DNA of 10,919 nucleotides, taken from positions 1 through 10,919 of the forward strand of contig JAVBOV010000030.1 in the NCBI GenBank assembly GCA_031550205.1, written 5' to 3'. Positions 1 through 6,674 of this stretch are shown here, in pieces. Positions within the stretch are counted from its first letter, which is position 1, and every line of letters starts with the position of its first letter. The translations under genes and the position numbers were made by a program. The notes beneath the pieces were generated by a model. It saw only the letters and a program-made list of their open reading frames with translations. It was not told the origin of the DNA and ran no database searches. Source of the DNA: JAVBOV01 sp031550205 (lineage in GTDB: Bacteria > Pseudomonadota > Alphaproteobacteria > RF32 > CAG-239).

Positions 1-1
1 A

Positions 2-208
2 GAAAAAGAAATCCTGCCCGGCCGCAAAAAACCCTCCCAAATCGGCGGCGCCAGCTTCAGAGGCGTAAAACAGCTCCCGCCCGAAATCAGAAAAAAAATA
101 AGAGAACTCTCAAGGGGCAAAAAAATCAAAAAAACCATAAAAAAAGCCGCCCCCACCCGCCAAATCGAACAAAAAATGGTCAGAAAACTCGAAGAAAGAG
201 GCCGTTAA
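2..208 (+). CDS. Unidentified basic protein, C-terminal fragment
   Basis: An open frame enters from the left edge (frame starting at base 2) and ends at TAA 206-208, giving 68 visible codons. The start lies outside the window. The visible tail is very rich in Lys and Arg, with a Gly/Pro-containing stretch (GRKKPSQIGGASFRG) followed by helical, strongly cationic sequence ending in KLEERGR. No catalytic motif or membrane segment is visible. Such a tail would fit a nucleic-acid-binding or mobilisation-type protein, but that is only an inference from charge. The stop is followed within 12 bases by a T-rich run and a stem-loop repeat that may end its transcript. I do not recognise the family. Confidence 0.55.
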   Translation, partial: EKEILPGRKKPSQIGGASFRGVKQLPPEIRKKIRELSRGKKIKKTIKKAAPTRQIEQKMVRKLEERGR

Positions 209-219
209 CCCCTTTTTTT

Positions 220-250
220 CCCTCCCTTTGCAAGGGAGGGTTAGGGTGGG
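220..250 (+). repeat. Diverged stem-loop repeat (copy A)
   Basis: CCCTCCCTT (220-228) pairs perfectly with AAGGGAGGG (232-240) around a TGC loop. It is followed by TTAGGGTGGG, a variant of the TTGGGGTGAGGGG tail of the three identical copies at 3011, 9161 and 10877. It lies just after the stop of the first gene and is preceded, not followed, by a T run on this strand, so it is not a classic terminator for that gene. Similarity to copy B continues to about base 271. Confidence 0.6.
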
Positions 251-304
251 TTTGCAAATCATCCTTATAATGGTTTGTTACATTTTTGTGAAAATTCGCC
301 CAAA

Positions 305-333
305 TTGACAAAAACATGTTGAATCAATAAAAT
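305..333 (+). promoter_or_regulatory. Sigma70-like promoter of the 840-residue protein gene
   Basis: A perfect TTGACA (-35, 305-310) is followed after exactly 17 bases by TAAAAT (-10, 328-333), one mismatch from TATAAT. Initiation would be near base 340, leaving a leader of about 50 bases before the ribosome-binding site. A second -10-like TATATT at 342-347 lacks a well-spaced -35. Confidence 0.6.
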
Positions 334-379
334 TTTTATGCTATATTCAAACCAACATTTTGAGTTTTAAAGAAAATTT

Positions 380-385
380 AAGGAG
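380..385 (+). promoter_or_regulatory. Shine-Dalgarno site that fixes the start at 393
   Basis: AAGGAG at 380-385 lies 7 bases before ATG 393. The frame is open further upstream to a TTG at 360, but that codon has no comparable site and lies close to the predicted transcription start. Confidence 0.75.
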
Positions 386-392
386 TATACCT

Positions 393-2915
393 ATGAACAA
401 AACGCAATTAAACAAACTAGCTGCTTCCGGCAAATTCCAAGAGCTGATTACTGAGCTTGGAGAAACCGGCGCTAGAAATTTTGTTGGCAATCTTAAAGAT
501 GCCGGCATTGCGTCCAAATTTGAAAGTTTCTTGAAAGGCAGCAGTCTTTCAAACGAATCAATTGCTAAAAATGCCCATTTTATTGAAGAATTGGCCGCAA
601 AAGCGGTTTCTATTGATTCTTTAGACGCACATGATTTAAATACTCTAAGGTCTAAAATTGCAGATTTGGACTTGGTTGATAATGGTGTGGTTTTAACCGG
701 CGCAAACAAACAAAACGTAATTGATAAAGTTTTTGAAGCTGCCAAAATCAACCTTTCCCTCAAACTTTATGACGATGCAGATTTTGCAAACCTGAAAGGC
801 AAAGCCAGAGAAACAGATTACCAAAGACGCTTGGCTGAAGAATTTGACCTTTCTTTAATGAACGTGGTTATTGGCGGCAAATTTTTGTTGCCGACCGAAG
901 CCGAGCTTAAAGATCCGGCAAAGCTGCAAAACTTCAGAGCTCGTCAAAACAAATTTGTCAGAGAGCAAATAAACTCTTTCCGCAAACTCGGTTCCGGCAA
1001 AAAGATGTCTGTAACGGTAGATTCCGCCATTGCCTTTTGTGCTATCAGTGCCGACAAAGCTAAAGATACTCTTTCAACCAAATTTGCCAGCATTGAAGCA
1101 GGTAAAAAGCTCAAAAAGAACGTTGATAAATTTGAAGCCGGCTGCAAAACTTTGTGGGGAAACCGCTATGATCTTGCCAAAGCAGCATGGGAAGGTGTTA
1201 AGAAAAATAAATATAAAATTATTGCCGGCGCAGTTGCTTCCGCAATCGCCACCACCGGCCCGATTGGCATGGCCGTCTACGGCGTATATGTCGTTGGTGC
1301 CAGAGTGGTAGTTCCTGCGGTTGAGCAAATTAAGAAAAACCGCAAAGTTAATACCAAATATAATTTGGGCAATGTTCTAAAAGACCCTAAATATCTGTTT
1401 AAAGCTGCTACGGGTATAGCCGCTTCCGCCATAACCTTCGGCATTGCCGACAGTATGGCCGACGTTGGTATGGTTGCTGCAGACATTGCTTCCCAAAAAG
1501 CCACAAGAACAGCTGTAACCCTTGGTGGTGCTGTAGCTGGTAATATTGCCGGTGTAGTTGCTGCCAAAGATAAAAAAGAAAGAAAAGCAGAAGCATCAGG
1601 CTTAATTATCTCCGGCTTATCTGCCGCCGCCGCATATTTCATCCCTTCTGTCATTAAAAATGCATTTTCTAAAGACGGAAACGGCAACAGCACTGAAACC
1701 ATGAAGGAAGCTTTGCATACAACAACGACTACAACTGCCCCATTTCCACTTCCTATGGATGGCGCCAATGCATCAGATCCTGCTCTTACCAGAAATCTGC
1801 TCAGTCTTGATTTCCGCGTCAGCACTCCCGAGCATGAAGTTGTTTATACCGAGGCAGTTCAAACTCATCAAACGTTTGATTTTGCTGAAACCTCAACCGG
1901 CAAATTAAGCCTGAACTACATGGATCGTCGTTCAGACGGCCTGTGGGGCGAAGACCGCGTTCAAGGCTTCTATGCCTCCATTGAAAGCGGCCAGGTAGAA
2001 GGCCTTCCGACCGTAACCATCAACGGGCAAGAAGTGCTGATGAGCAAAGAAGAATATGTCTACAAACTTGGCCAGTTAATGCAGTTGGGCCCGGTTGTTC
2101 ACAAAGAATCCATCGAGCTGATGATTAGAGACTTGGATTGTCCCGAGTTCAAAATGAACGCCGAGCAAATTGCTCAGGTTCAAGCCTCTCTTTCCACCAT
2201 TGACTCTGACCGCGGTGATTATCACGGTTACGAGCCAACCGAAAGAACCTGCAACGTGACCACTTCTTTAAGTGCCAGCACCGATTGCGATACCAAAACC
2301 GTAAACACTTCCTCAGTTTGGGTAAAAGGCAACTGCGGTGAAGCCAACGTTGCTCAGACTGAAACCACTGAGCAAACCTTTGTTCAAGAAGAGCAGGGTG
2401 CGCTTGTTGAAAAGACTGAAGAAGCCATCAAAGAACAAATTCCTGAAGCTCCGGCTGAAGAAATTCAAAAAGGATGGCACAAGCTTACCGCCAATGAAAG
2501 ACAACTAATTATTGAGTTCAGAGGTGATAATGATGCTGAAAACTGGTTCCAAAACGTAACCATTCAGGGTGACAACGGCAAAACTTATAACGGAAGTGTT
2601 TACTTCGGAGAAGACGGCCAGTTCTACATCAGCCCTAAGCCGATTGAAACCATTGAAACCGAAGTTGATATTGATTTAACTCAGTTCAGAACTGCCGAAG
2701 AAGGCGAAGCCGCCATGCAGCAAGCCTTAATTGAAAAATATGAGAAAATGGGCTATTCCCAAGGTGAAGACGGCATCTGGCGCAAAGGCGCAGCAGCTCC
2801 TGTCTCTGCCGAACCACAGGCTCCGGTTGAGCGCGGCGCTGTTGAAGCCAAAACCGAAGGCACATCTACCACAACGACGGTTACGCAAACCAAAACCGTC
2901 TACCGCGGAAGATAA
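393..2915 (+). CDS. Orphan 840-residue protein with central hydrophobic helices
   Basis: Start ATG 393 is chosen for its strong Shine-Dalgarno site. I do not recognise the family. Residues 1-270 look soluble, helical and rich in Lys, Ala and Leu, with no signal peptide. Residues 274-430 hold four or five Ala/Gly-rich hydrophobic segments: about 275-310, broken by a Gly-Pro at 289-290, then 335-363, 373-391 and 402-421, separated by short Lys-rich stretches. A Thr-run/Pro linker (443-454) leads to an acidic, apparently soluble C-terminal half (460-840) containing four of the six cysteines and ending in a Thr-rich tail. The order soluble head, hydrophobic hairpin-like cluster, soluble tail would fit a membrane-inserting or inner-membrane protein, possibly one secreted without a Sec signal; this is inference. 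It stands alone, with its own promoter and terminator, and converges with alr. Confidence 0.85.
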   Translation: MNKTQLNKLAASGKFQELITELGETGARNFVGNLKDAGIASKFESFLKGSSLSNESIAKNAHFIEELAAKAVSIDSLDAHDLNTLRSKIADLDLVDNGVVLTGANKQNVIDKVFEAAKINLSLKLYDDADFANLKGKARETDYQRRLAEEFDLSLMNVVIGGKFLLPTEAELKDPAKLQNFRARQNKFVREQINSFRKLGSGKKMSVTVDSAIAFCAISADKAKDTLSTKFASIEAGKKLKKNVDKFEAGCKTLWGNRYDLAKAAWEGVKKNKYKIIAGAVASAIATTGPIGMAVYGVYVVGARVVVPAVEQIKKNRKVNTKYNLGNVLKDPKYLFKAATGIAASAITFGIADSMADVGMVAADIASQKATRTAVTLGGAVAGNIAGVVAAKDKKERKAEASGLIISGLSAAAAYFIPSVIKNAFSKDGNGNSTETMKEALHTTTTTTAPFPLPMDGANASDPALTRNLLSLDFRVSTPEHEVVYTEAVQTHQTFDFAETSTGKLSLNYMDRRSDGLWGEDRVQGFYASIESGQVEGLPTVTINGQEVLMSKEEYVYKLGQLMQLGPVVHKESIELMIRDLDCPEFKMNAEQIAQVQASLSTIDSDRGDYHGYEPTERTCNVTTSLSASTDCDTKTVNTSSVWVKGNCGEANVAQTETTEQTFVQEEQGALVEKTEEAIKEQIPEAPAEEIQKGWHKLTANERQLIIEFRGDNDAENWFQNVTIQGDNGKTYNGSVYFGEDGQFYISPKPIETIETEVDIDLTQFRTAEEGEAAMQQALIEKYEKMGYSQGEDGIWRKGAAAPVSAEPQAPVERGAVEAKTEGTSTTTTVTQTKTVYRGR

Positions 2916-2923
2916 GCTCACTA

Positions 2924-2952
2924 AGACCTGCCGGCGCCGGCTTCATAGGTCT
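2924..2952 (+). repeat. Nested inverted repeat after the orphan gene
   Basis: AGACCT (2924-2929) and AGGTCT (2947-2952) flank a perfect 12-bp palindrome, GCCGGCGCCGGC (2930-2941). The structure starts 8 bases after the stop codon and lies upstream of the terminator, so it would be part of the mRNA 3' end. Its function is unknown; a stabilising 3' structure is possible. Confidence 0.4.
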
Positions 2953-2972
2953 GGCATTCCGCAGGCAAGAGG

Positions 2973-3004
2973 AAAGGGGGGAAACATTTCCCCCCTTTTT
3001 TTTT
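2973..3004 (+). terminator. Intrinsic terminator of the orphan gene
   Basis: AAAGGGGGGAAA (2973-2984) pairs with TTTCCCCCCTTT (2987-2998), and the T run continues to 3004. The G/C core is six pairs; the inner A-T pairs would open to leave a workable loop. This is one of the clearest terminators in the window. Confidence 0.85.
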
Positions 3005-3010
3005 ATTTTT

Positions 3011-3049
3011 CTCCCTCTCCCCTTGCGGGAGAGGGTTGGGGTGAGGGGT
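3011..3049 (+). repeat. 39-bp stem-loop repeat (copy B)
   Basis: CCCTCTCCC (3013-3021) pairs with GGGAGAGGG (3027-3035) around CTTGC, followed by the tail TTGGGGTGAGGGGT. By eye it is identical over 39 bases to 9161-9199 and 10877-10915, in the same orientation. It sits between two convergent genes and ends one base before the alr stop codon complement (3050-3052). Confidence 0.9.
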
Positions 3050-4087
3050 TTACAAACATTTCCTTATAAACCTTTTCCCATGCCCAATATCTGAAAGCAC
3101 CTCATACCCGATTGTTCCGGCCTCTGCGCCCATATCATCAAGCGTATATTCATCGTTCAAAATATCCACAAAATCGCCAACCTTAAGGCCTTTTTGATCT
3201 GAAACATCCAATATCAAATTATCCATGGAAACTCTTCCCAAAACCCTGCCTTTGTTGGAAAGCGAGCGCATAATTCCGTCACCGTAGCCGATTGAGGCAA
3301 TGGCGATTCTCATGTCCTTTTTGGCCTTAAAAGTTGCCCCATATCCGGCAAAATCGCCTTTTTTCAAATCAGCCACCTCCAAAACCGGTGCTTTGACCCT
3401 GACCACGGCCTGCATCTTGTTGGAACGATACGGCGTGGTGTTGATTCCATAAATCGCCGCGCCCAAACGCACCATGTCCAGCTGAAAATCTTTGCCCAAA
3501 AACGTTCCATCGGAAGCCGCCAGTGAAGCGGGCAGATTCGGAAAATATTTTTCCCTTATCTCCTTAAACGCGCTCAACTGTTTTTCGTTCATAAAACTCT
3601 TAATATCATCGGCGCAGGCCAAATGGCTCATCACCATACAAAACTCGTTTTCATCAATATCCTGCAAGTCATCATTTCTAAAACCCAATCGGTTCAGCCC
3701 GGTCTCAACGTTTATCACCGGTTTAATGTCTTTAATTTGGTTTTTGCGCCAAAAGGCCAGCATCTGAGGCGAGCTGATTACGGGAATCAATTTATGCTTT
3801 TTGAAAAACGGCAGACTGTCCTGTCCGATTCCCTGCAAAACATAAATTTTTGCGTCTTTCACAACTTTGGCAATTTCAGCCCCTTCAAAAGCGTGCGCCA
3901 CAAAAAAATGTCGGCACTCTCCTTTTTCATATAAAACTCTGGCAACCTCAACCGCGCCCAAACCATAGGCGTCGTTTTTAACCACTGCCGCCGCAATGCT
4001 GCCGGCAGAAAGTTTTTTCAAAAGCAAATAATTTTCAAGCAGTGCTTTTAAGTTTATTTCTAAAATTGGACTTGTAAAAATACTCAT
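3050..4087 (-). CDS. alr: Alanine racemase
   Basis: PLP-dependent interconversion of L- and D-alanine in the cytoplasm, supplying D-Ala for peptidoglycan. The 345-residue protein is a little shorter than the usual 360-380. The N-terminal barrel carries the PLP lysine in AVVKNDAYGLG (Lys37), then the barrel motifs NVETGLNRLGF (127-136), MSHLACAD (153-160) and VRLGAAIYG (206-214). The C-terminal domain carries the second catalytic base, Tyr268 in SIGYGDG, and SMDN (287-290), which matches the active-site Met-Asp motif. All key residues expected of the family are present. The ATG at 4087 places Lys37 at the normal distance from the N-terminus; no strong Shine-Dalgarno site is visible. The gene is divergent from tatD with 52 bases between starts, and convergent with the orphan gene. 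The stop TAA abuts repeat copy B. Confidence 0.95.
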   Translation of the reverse strand: MSIFTSPILEINLKALLENYLLLKKLSAGSIAAAVVKNDAYGLGAVEVARVLYEKGECRHFFVAHAFEGAEIAKVVKDAKIYVLQGIGQDSLPFFKKHKLIPVISSPQMLAFWRKNQIKDIKPVINVETGLNRLGFRNDDLQDIDENEFCMVMSHLACADDIKSFMNEKQLSAFKEIREKYFPNLPASLAASDGTFLGKDFQLDMVRLGAAIYGINTTPYRSNKMQAVVRVKAPVLEVADLKKGDFAGYGATFKAKKDMRIAIASIGYGDGIMRSLSNKGRVLGRVSMDNLILDVSDQKGLKVGDFVDILNDEYTLDDMGAEAGTIGYEVLSDIGHGKRFIRKCL

Positions 4088-4115
4088 AACCGTTAAAATC
4101 CCTATAATTAATCAC

Positions 4116-4149
4116 CGTCATTGTGAGGAGCAAAGCGACGTGACAATCT
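4116..4149 (+). repeat. Dispersed short repeat overlapping the tatD start
   Basis: The segment from CGTCATTGTGAGGAG to the ACAATCTC that ends at 4149 matches, from memory, a common dispersed bacterial repeat of the type GTCATTGCGAGGAGCGAAGCGAC...GGCAATCTC. ATTGT (4120-4124) and ACAAT (4143-4147) are inverted. The segment contains the GAGGAG (4125-4130) and GTG (4140) used by tatD. Only one copy is in the window, so family membership rests on recollection. Confidence 0.5.
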
Positions 4150-4862
4150 CGGCAAATTTCTTCGACACCCACATGCATTTGAGTGATGATATATCACAAA
4201 ACTTAAAAAATCTTATAAAAATCGGTATAAATAAATTTATTTGCGCCGGCATATATGAAGAAGATTGGGCAAAAATTGCCGAGCTTTATGAGGCATTCCC
4301 CGAGCACATAATCCCCGCTTTCGGCCTGCACCCGTGGTATGTTAAACAAGCCAAGCCTGGCTGGGAACAAAGGCTTGAAGAGTTTTTAAAAAAATATCCC
4401 AACGCCCTGGTCGGAGAAACCGGCTTAGACCGGTTTAAAGATGAAAACGCCGAGCCTCAAAACGCGTTTTTCAAAACCCACATTGAGTTGGCAAAAAAAT
4501 ATCATCGCCCGTTAATCATCCACGCTGTCAAATGCCAAGAATGGATGGAAAACTATTGGCACATTCTTCCGCCTAAGTTTGTTTTCCATTCTTATAACGG
4601 CCGCCGCGAACTGATGAAAAAGGTTGTATCTCACGGCGGATACGTCTCTTTTTCACCCTCCATCTTAAACAACCGTGAAAAAGAAAAAACTTTATCGGCC
4701 GCCCCCATAGACCGTATCTTGGTTGAAACCGATTCTCCCTACCAGGGAGAGATGCTAAAACTGCCGGATTTGGTCAAAGAAATCTCCGCCATCCGCGGCC
4801 AAGACATAACCGCACAAGTTTACCAAAACGCCGAGGAGTTTATCAGCCTCTTCAGCGATTAG
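4140..4862 (+). CDS. tatD: TatD family metal-dependent hydrolase/DNase
   Basis: A 240-residue TIM-barrel amidohydrolase of the TatD group, whose characterised members are metal-dependent 3'-5' nucleases acting in DNA repair or turnover. The family signatures are in order: FDTHMH with metal ligands His11 and His13, GLHPW (62-66), GETGLD with the metal-bridging Glu93, IIHAVK with His128, VFHSYNG with His150, and ETDSPY with Asp198. The GTG at 4140 is chosen because the next candidate, an ATG at 4173, would remove His11. GAGGAG lies 9 bases upstream. The start region looks supplied by a dispersed repeat, so residues 1-5 are probably not ancestral. The TAG stop is shared with the first two bases of a MITE-like insertion; without it the frame would read Asp-Cys-TGA. 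It heads a plus-strand group with tcdA. Confidence 0.9.
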   Translation: MTISANFFDTHMHLSDDISQNLKNLIKIGINKFICAGIYEEDWAKIAELYEAFPEHIIPAFGLHPWYVKQAKPGWEQRLEEFLKKYPNALVGETGLDRFKDENAEPQNAFFKTHIELAKKYHRPLIIHAVKCQEWMENYWHILPPKFVFHSYNGRRELMKKVVSHGGYVSFSPSILNNREKEKTLSAAPIDRILVETDSPYQGEMLKLPDLVKEISAIRGQDITAQVYQNAEEFISLFSD

Positions 4863-4988
4863 ACAAGTTGGCATATTGTTAAGTATTTTAGTTTTTAGAT
4901 TTGACTTTTTTCTGCGCTGTAGCCATACTACAGAAAGAAAAAAGTCAAAAAATTAAAACTAAAAGACGAGCAAAGATACAGCTTGTCT
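4861..4988 (+). mobile_element. MITE-like 128-bp inverted-repeat element with GATT duplication
   Basis: The ends are AGACAAG (4861-4867) and CTTGTCT (4982-4988); with one mismatch the terminal match extends to ten bases. Exact GATT copies flank it at 4857-4860 and 4989-4992, as expected for a 4-bp target-site duplication. Inside, two imperfect arms (TTTTAGTTTT, TTGACTTTTTTCT and CTGTAG on the left, with complements on the right) fold around a CCATA loop at 4923-4927. It has no coding capacity and there is no transposase nearby, so it would move only in trans. It lies exactly between tatD and tcdA. A plain hairpin terminator is the alternative, but the terminal repeats plus the duplication favour an insertion. 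Confidence 0.65.
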
Positions 4989-4996
4989 GATTGTTG

Positions 4997-5002
4997 AAGA
5001 GG
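4997..5002 (+). promoter_or_regulatory. Shine-Dalgarno site supporting the TTG start of tcdA at 5009
   Basis: AAGAGG at 4997-5002 lies 6 bases before TTG 5009. Two earlier in-frame TTG codons (4991, 4994) have no such site, and the one at 4991 lies partly in the GATT duplication. Confidence 0.55.
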
Positions 5003-5008
5003 CTTGGA

Positions 5009-5743
5009 TTGGATAAAAGATTTTTAAGAACCGAGGCCTTGCTTGGCAAAGACGCTTTGCAAAAGCTCTCCAAAACCACAGTCATGATTGTGGGTTTGGG
5101 TGCCGTCGGCGGCTACGCGTTAGAGGCCTTAGTCCGCGCCGGCATCGGCAGGTTTATCTTGGTTGATTTTGATGTTTTTGAAATCACCAACATCAATCGC
5201 CAGCTTCTGGCCACGGAACAAACTTTGGGCCAAAAGAAAGTAGAGGCCGCCCTTGACCGCGTCCTTTCCATCAACCCCAAGGCCAAAGTCATCACCAAAG
5301 ACATGTTCGTCAACGCCGAAACGGTTGAAGAATTATTGAGCCTAAAGCCCGATTTTGTGGTCGATGCCATCGATTCTCTAAACCCCAAATGCTGTTTGAT
5401 GGAAACATTGCAGGCCAAAGAAATTCCGTTTATCTCTTCCATGGGTGCCGCCTTAAAAACCAACCCGGAATTAATCAAAATTGCCCCGCTGCACAAAAGC
5501 AAAAACTGCGCTCTGGCCAAGTTCATTCGCAAGCGCCTCTCCCGCCGCGGCGTAGATTTGAAGAAAATCACCTGCGTTTTTTCAGAAGAACTTGTTGATT
5601 TGCCCCAAACCGCAATGTTCATGGAAGAAGGCAAAAACCGCCACACTCTTGGCTCGCTGCCCACCATCACCGCCATCTTCGGCCTTTTTGCCGCCAATTA
5701 TGTAATAAATTCCATAGTCAAAAATCTAAAATCTAAAATCTAA
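5009..5743 (+). CDS. tcdA: tRNA threonylcarbamoyladenosine dehydratase (TcdA)
   Basis: ThiF/MoeB/E1-like enzyme that uses ATP to cyclise t6A at position 37 of ANN-decoding tRNAs to ct6A. From TTG 5009 the protein is 244 residues and begins MDKRFLRTEALLGKDAL, a typical opening for the family; starting at 4991 would add six residues. Visible motifs are the nucleotide-binding GLGAVGG (29-35), VDFDVFEITNINRQL (52-66, with the Asp and Asn/Arg/Gln of the adenylation site), VDAIDS (118-123), SSMGAALKTNP (143-153) and IRKRLSRRGV (173-182). TLGSLPTITAIFG (213-225) is the C-terminal signature. It is slightly shorter than E. coli TcdA (about 268). It follows tatD and was probably coupled to it before the element at 4861-4988 inserted. 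The last codons and stop lie in a 7-bp tandem repeat. Confidence 0.9.
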   Translation: MDKRFLRTEALLGKDALQKLSKTTVMIVGLGAVGGYALEALVRAGIGRFILVDFDVFEITNINRQLLATEQTLGQKKVEAALDRVLSINPKAKVITKDMFVNAETVEELLSLKPDFVVDAIDSLNPKCCLMETLQAKEIPFISSMGAALKTNPELIKIAPLHKSKNCALAKFIRKRLSRRGVDLKKITCVFSEELVDLPQTAMFMEEGKNRHTLGSLPTITAIFGLFAANYVINSIVKNLKSKI

Positions 5744-5745
5744 AA
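5721..5745 (+). repeat. TCTAAAA tandem repeat at the tcdA 3' end
   Basis: Three perfect TCTAAAA units (5725-5745) follow a partial unit, AAAA. They encode the last residues of TcdA and contain its TAA stop (5741-5743). The 7-base period is not a multiple of three, so slippage would change the C-terminus. Confidence 0.75.
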
Positions 5746-5772
5746 TTTTATATTATTTTAACCTCTTTGGTT

Positions 5773-5778
5773 TATAAT
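5773..5778 (+). promoter_or_regulatory. Possible -10 element for the HAD gene
   Basis: A perfect TATAAT lies 26 bases before the ATG at 5804, in the 60-base gap after tcdA. No convincing -35 hexamer is seen about 17 bases upstream, so this may be a weak internal promoter or a chance match in AT-rich sequence. Confidence 0.3.
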
Positions 5779-5803
5779 ACGCCAATAATAGAGGAACTAA
5801 GAT

Positions 5804-6673
5804 ATGATGAAAATGATAAAACCTATAGTCAATGTTTCCAAAATCATGGATGAATATGAAGCCTTGGTTGTAGGTTTTAATGGCGTTTTGAGCGACGGCA
5901 AACACATTAAAAAAGAAGCCGCCGATGCAATTGTAAATGCCAGACGTCAGGGCAAACACATCATCCTTCTCACCAATTCCCCGTTAAGGGTGGCCAGCCT
6001 TGCTGAAATCTTGGCTGATGCCGGCATTAACCTGCGCATTTTTTCTTCCATTATCACCGCCGGAGAAATCATGCATTATAAACTTAAAAGCGGTCAGGGT
6101 GCGTTTAATGCCATCGGTTCAAAATTTTTCCACATTGGTCAACCCAAAGACTTGGGAGTTTTTTACGGCCTGAATTATGAACAGGTTGCCGATGTCTCCA
6201 AGGCCGATTTTTTATACGTCAGCAACACCCATCACGCTGATGATACCTTAAACAAATATATTCCGCTGCTTGAGCACGCCGCCAGCTTAAATGTTCCGCT
6301 GATTTGCGTCGGCAATGACACCTCTAATTTCAAAGACGGACAAATCGGCCTTGCGGTTGGTGCTTTGGCTGAACAATATGCCGTTTTGGGCGGGCAGATT
6401 TTAACCATTGGCAAGCCCGATGCCCAAATTTTGGAATATTGCCTTGATGACTTTGCTAATATTGCCCGCGAGAAAATCTTAATGATTGGCGACAATCTGG
6501 CCACGGATATTAAAGCCGCCAATGCTGCCGGAATGAGCTCTGTATTGGTTTCCAAGGGCGTACATGTAAATTTTTTGGGAGAAGGTTATATTCCTGATGT
6601 TGCCAGAGTAAGAGAGCTCTCGAACAATTTTGAAGCATATCCTGATTTTGTTGTTTCGCAGTTGAGGTGGTAA
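5804..6673 (+). CDS. HAD superfamily class IIA protein, catalytic Asp missing
   Basis: A 289-residue HAD-fold protein resembling the alphaproteobacterial class IIA hydrolase group (TIGR01459 type). Several HAD motifs are intact: motif II LLTNSP (Thr57), the cap region, GALAEQYAVLGG (186-197), motif III GKP with Lys204, and motif IV GDNLATD (Asp230, Asp235). Motif I, however, reads VVGFNGVLSDG where the family has a DxWGVLHDG-like sequence: the nucleophilic Asp is replaced by Gly24 (GGT; GAT would be a single base away) and the +2 residue is Asn26. It is therefore probably unable to act as a normal phosphatase, unless this is a sequencing error. AGAGGA lies about 8 bases before ATG 5804; the ATG at 5807 is an alternative. 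The next gene starts one base after its stop. Confidence 0.85.
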   Translation: MMKMIKPIVNVSKIMDEYEALVVGFNGVLSDGKHIKKEAADAIVNARRQGKHIILLTNSPLRVASLAEILADAGINLRIFSSIITAGEIMHYKLKSGQGAFNAIGSKFFHIGQPKDLGVFYGLNYEQVADVSKADFLYVSNTHHADDTLNKYIPLLEHAASLNVPLICVGNDTSNFKDGQIGLAVGALAEQYAVLGGQILTIGKPDAQILEYCLDDFANIAREKILMIGDNLATDIKAANAAGMSSVLVSKGVHVNFLGEGYIPDVARVRELSNNFEAYPDFVVSQLRW

Positions 6674-6674
6674 G

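Noticed and set aside
360..392. TTG start for the orphan protein
   Set aside because: No ribosome-binding site, and only about 20 bases after the likely transcription start; ATG 393 has AAGGAG at ideal spacing.
1277..1825. Antisense open frame of 182 codons within the orphan gene
   Set aside because: It lies wholly opposite a gene with a good promoter, ribosome site and terminator. Its low-complexity Val/Ala-rich product is what the complement of Ala/Gly/Thr-rich codons gives.
4103..4108. TATAAT as a tatD promoter
   Set aside because: Perfect -10 hexamer but no -35 hexamer at usable spacing in this AT-rich divergent gap; not strong enough to list.
4173..4175. ATG as the tatD start
   Set aside because: It is the Met between the two metal-binding His residues; starting there would delete His11 of the HxH motif.
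4861..4988. Ordinary intrinsic terminator for tatD
   Set aside because: The arms are long and A/T-rich with no G/C core followed by a T run, and the terminal repeats plus GATT duplication fit an insertion better. Some termination activity is not excluded.
5113..5697. Antisense open frame of 194 codons within tcdA
   Set aside because: Covers the conserved TcdA domain on the other strand; no recognisable motif and no ribosome-binding site.
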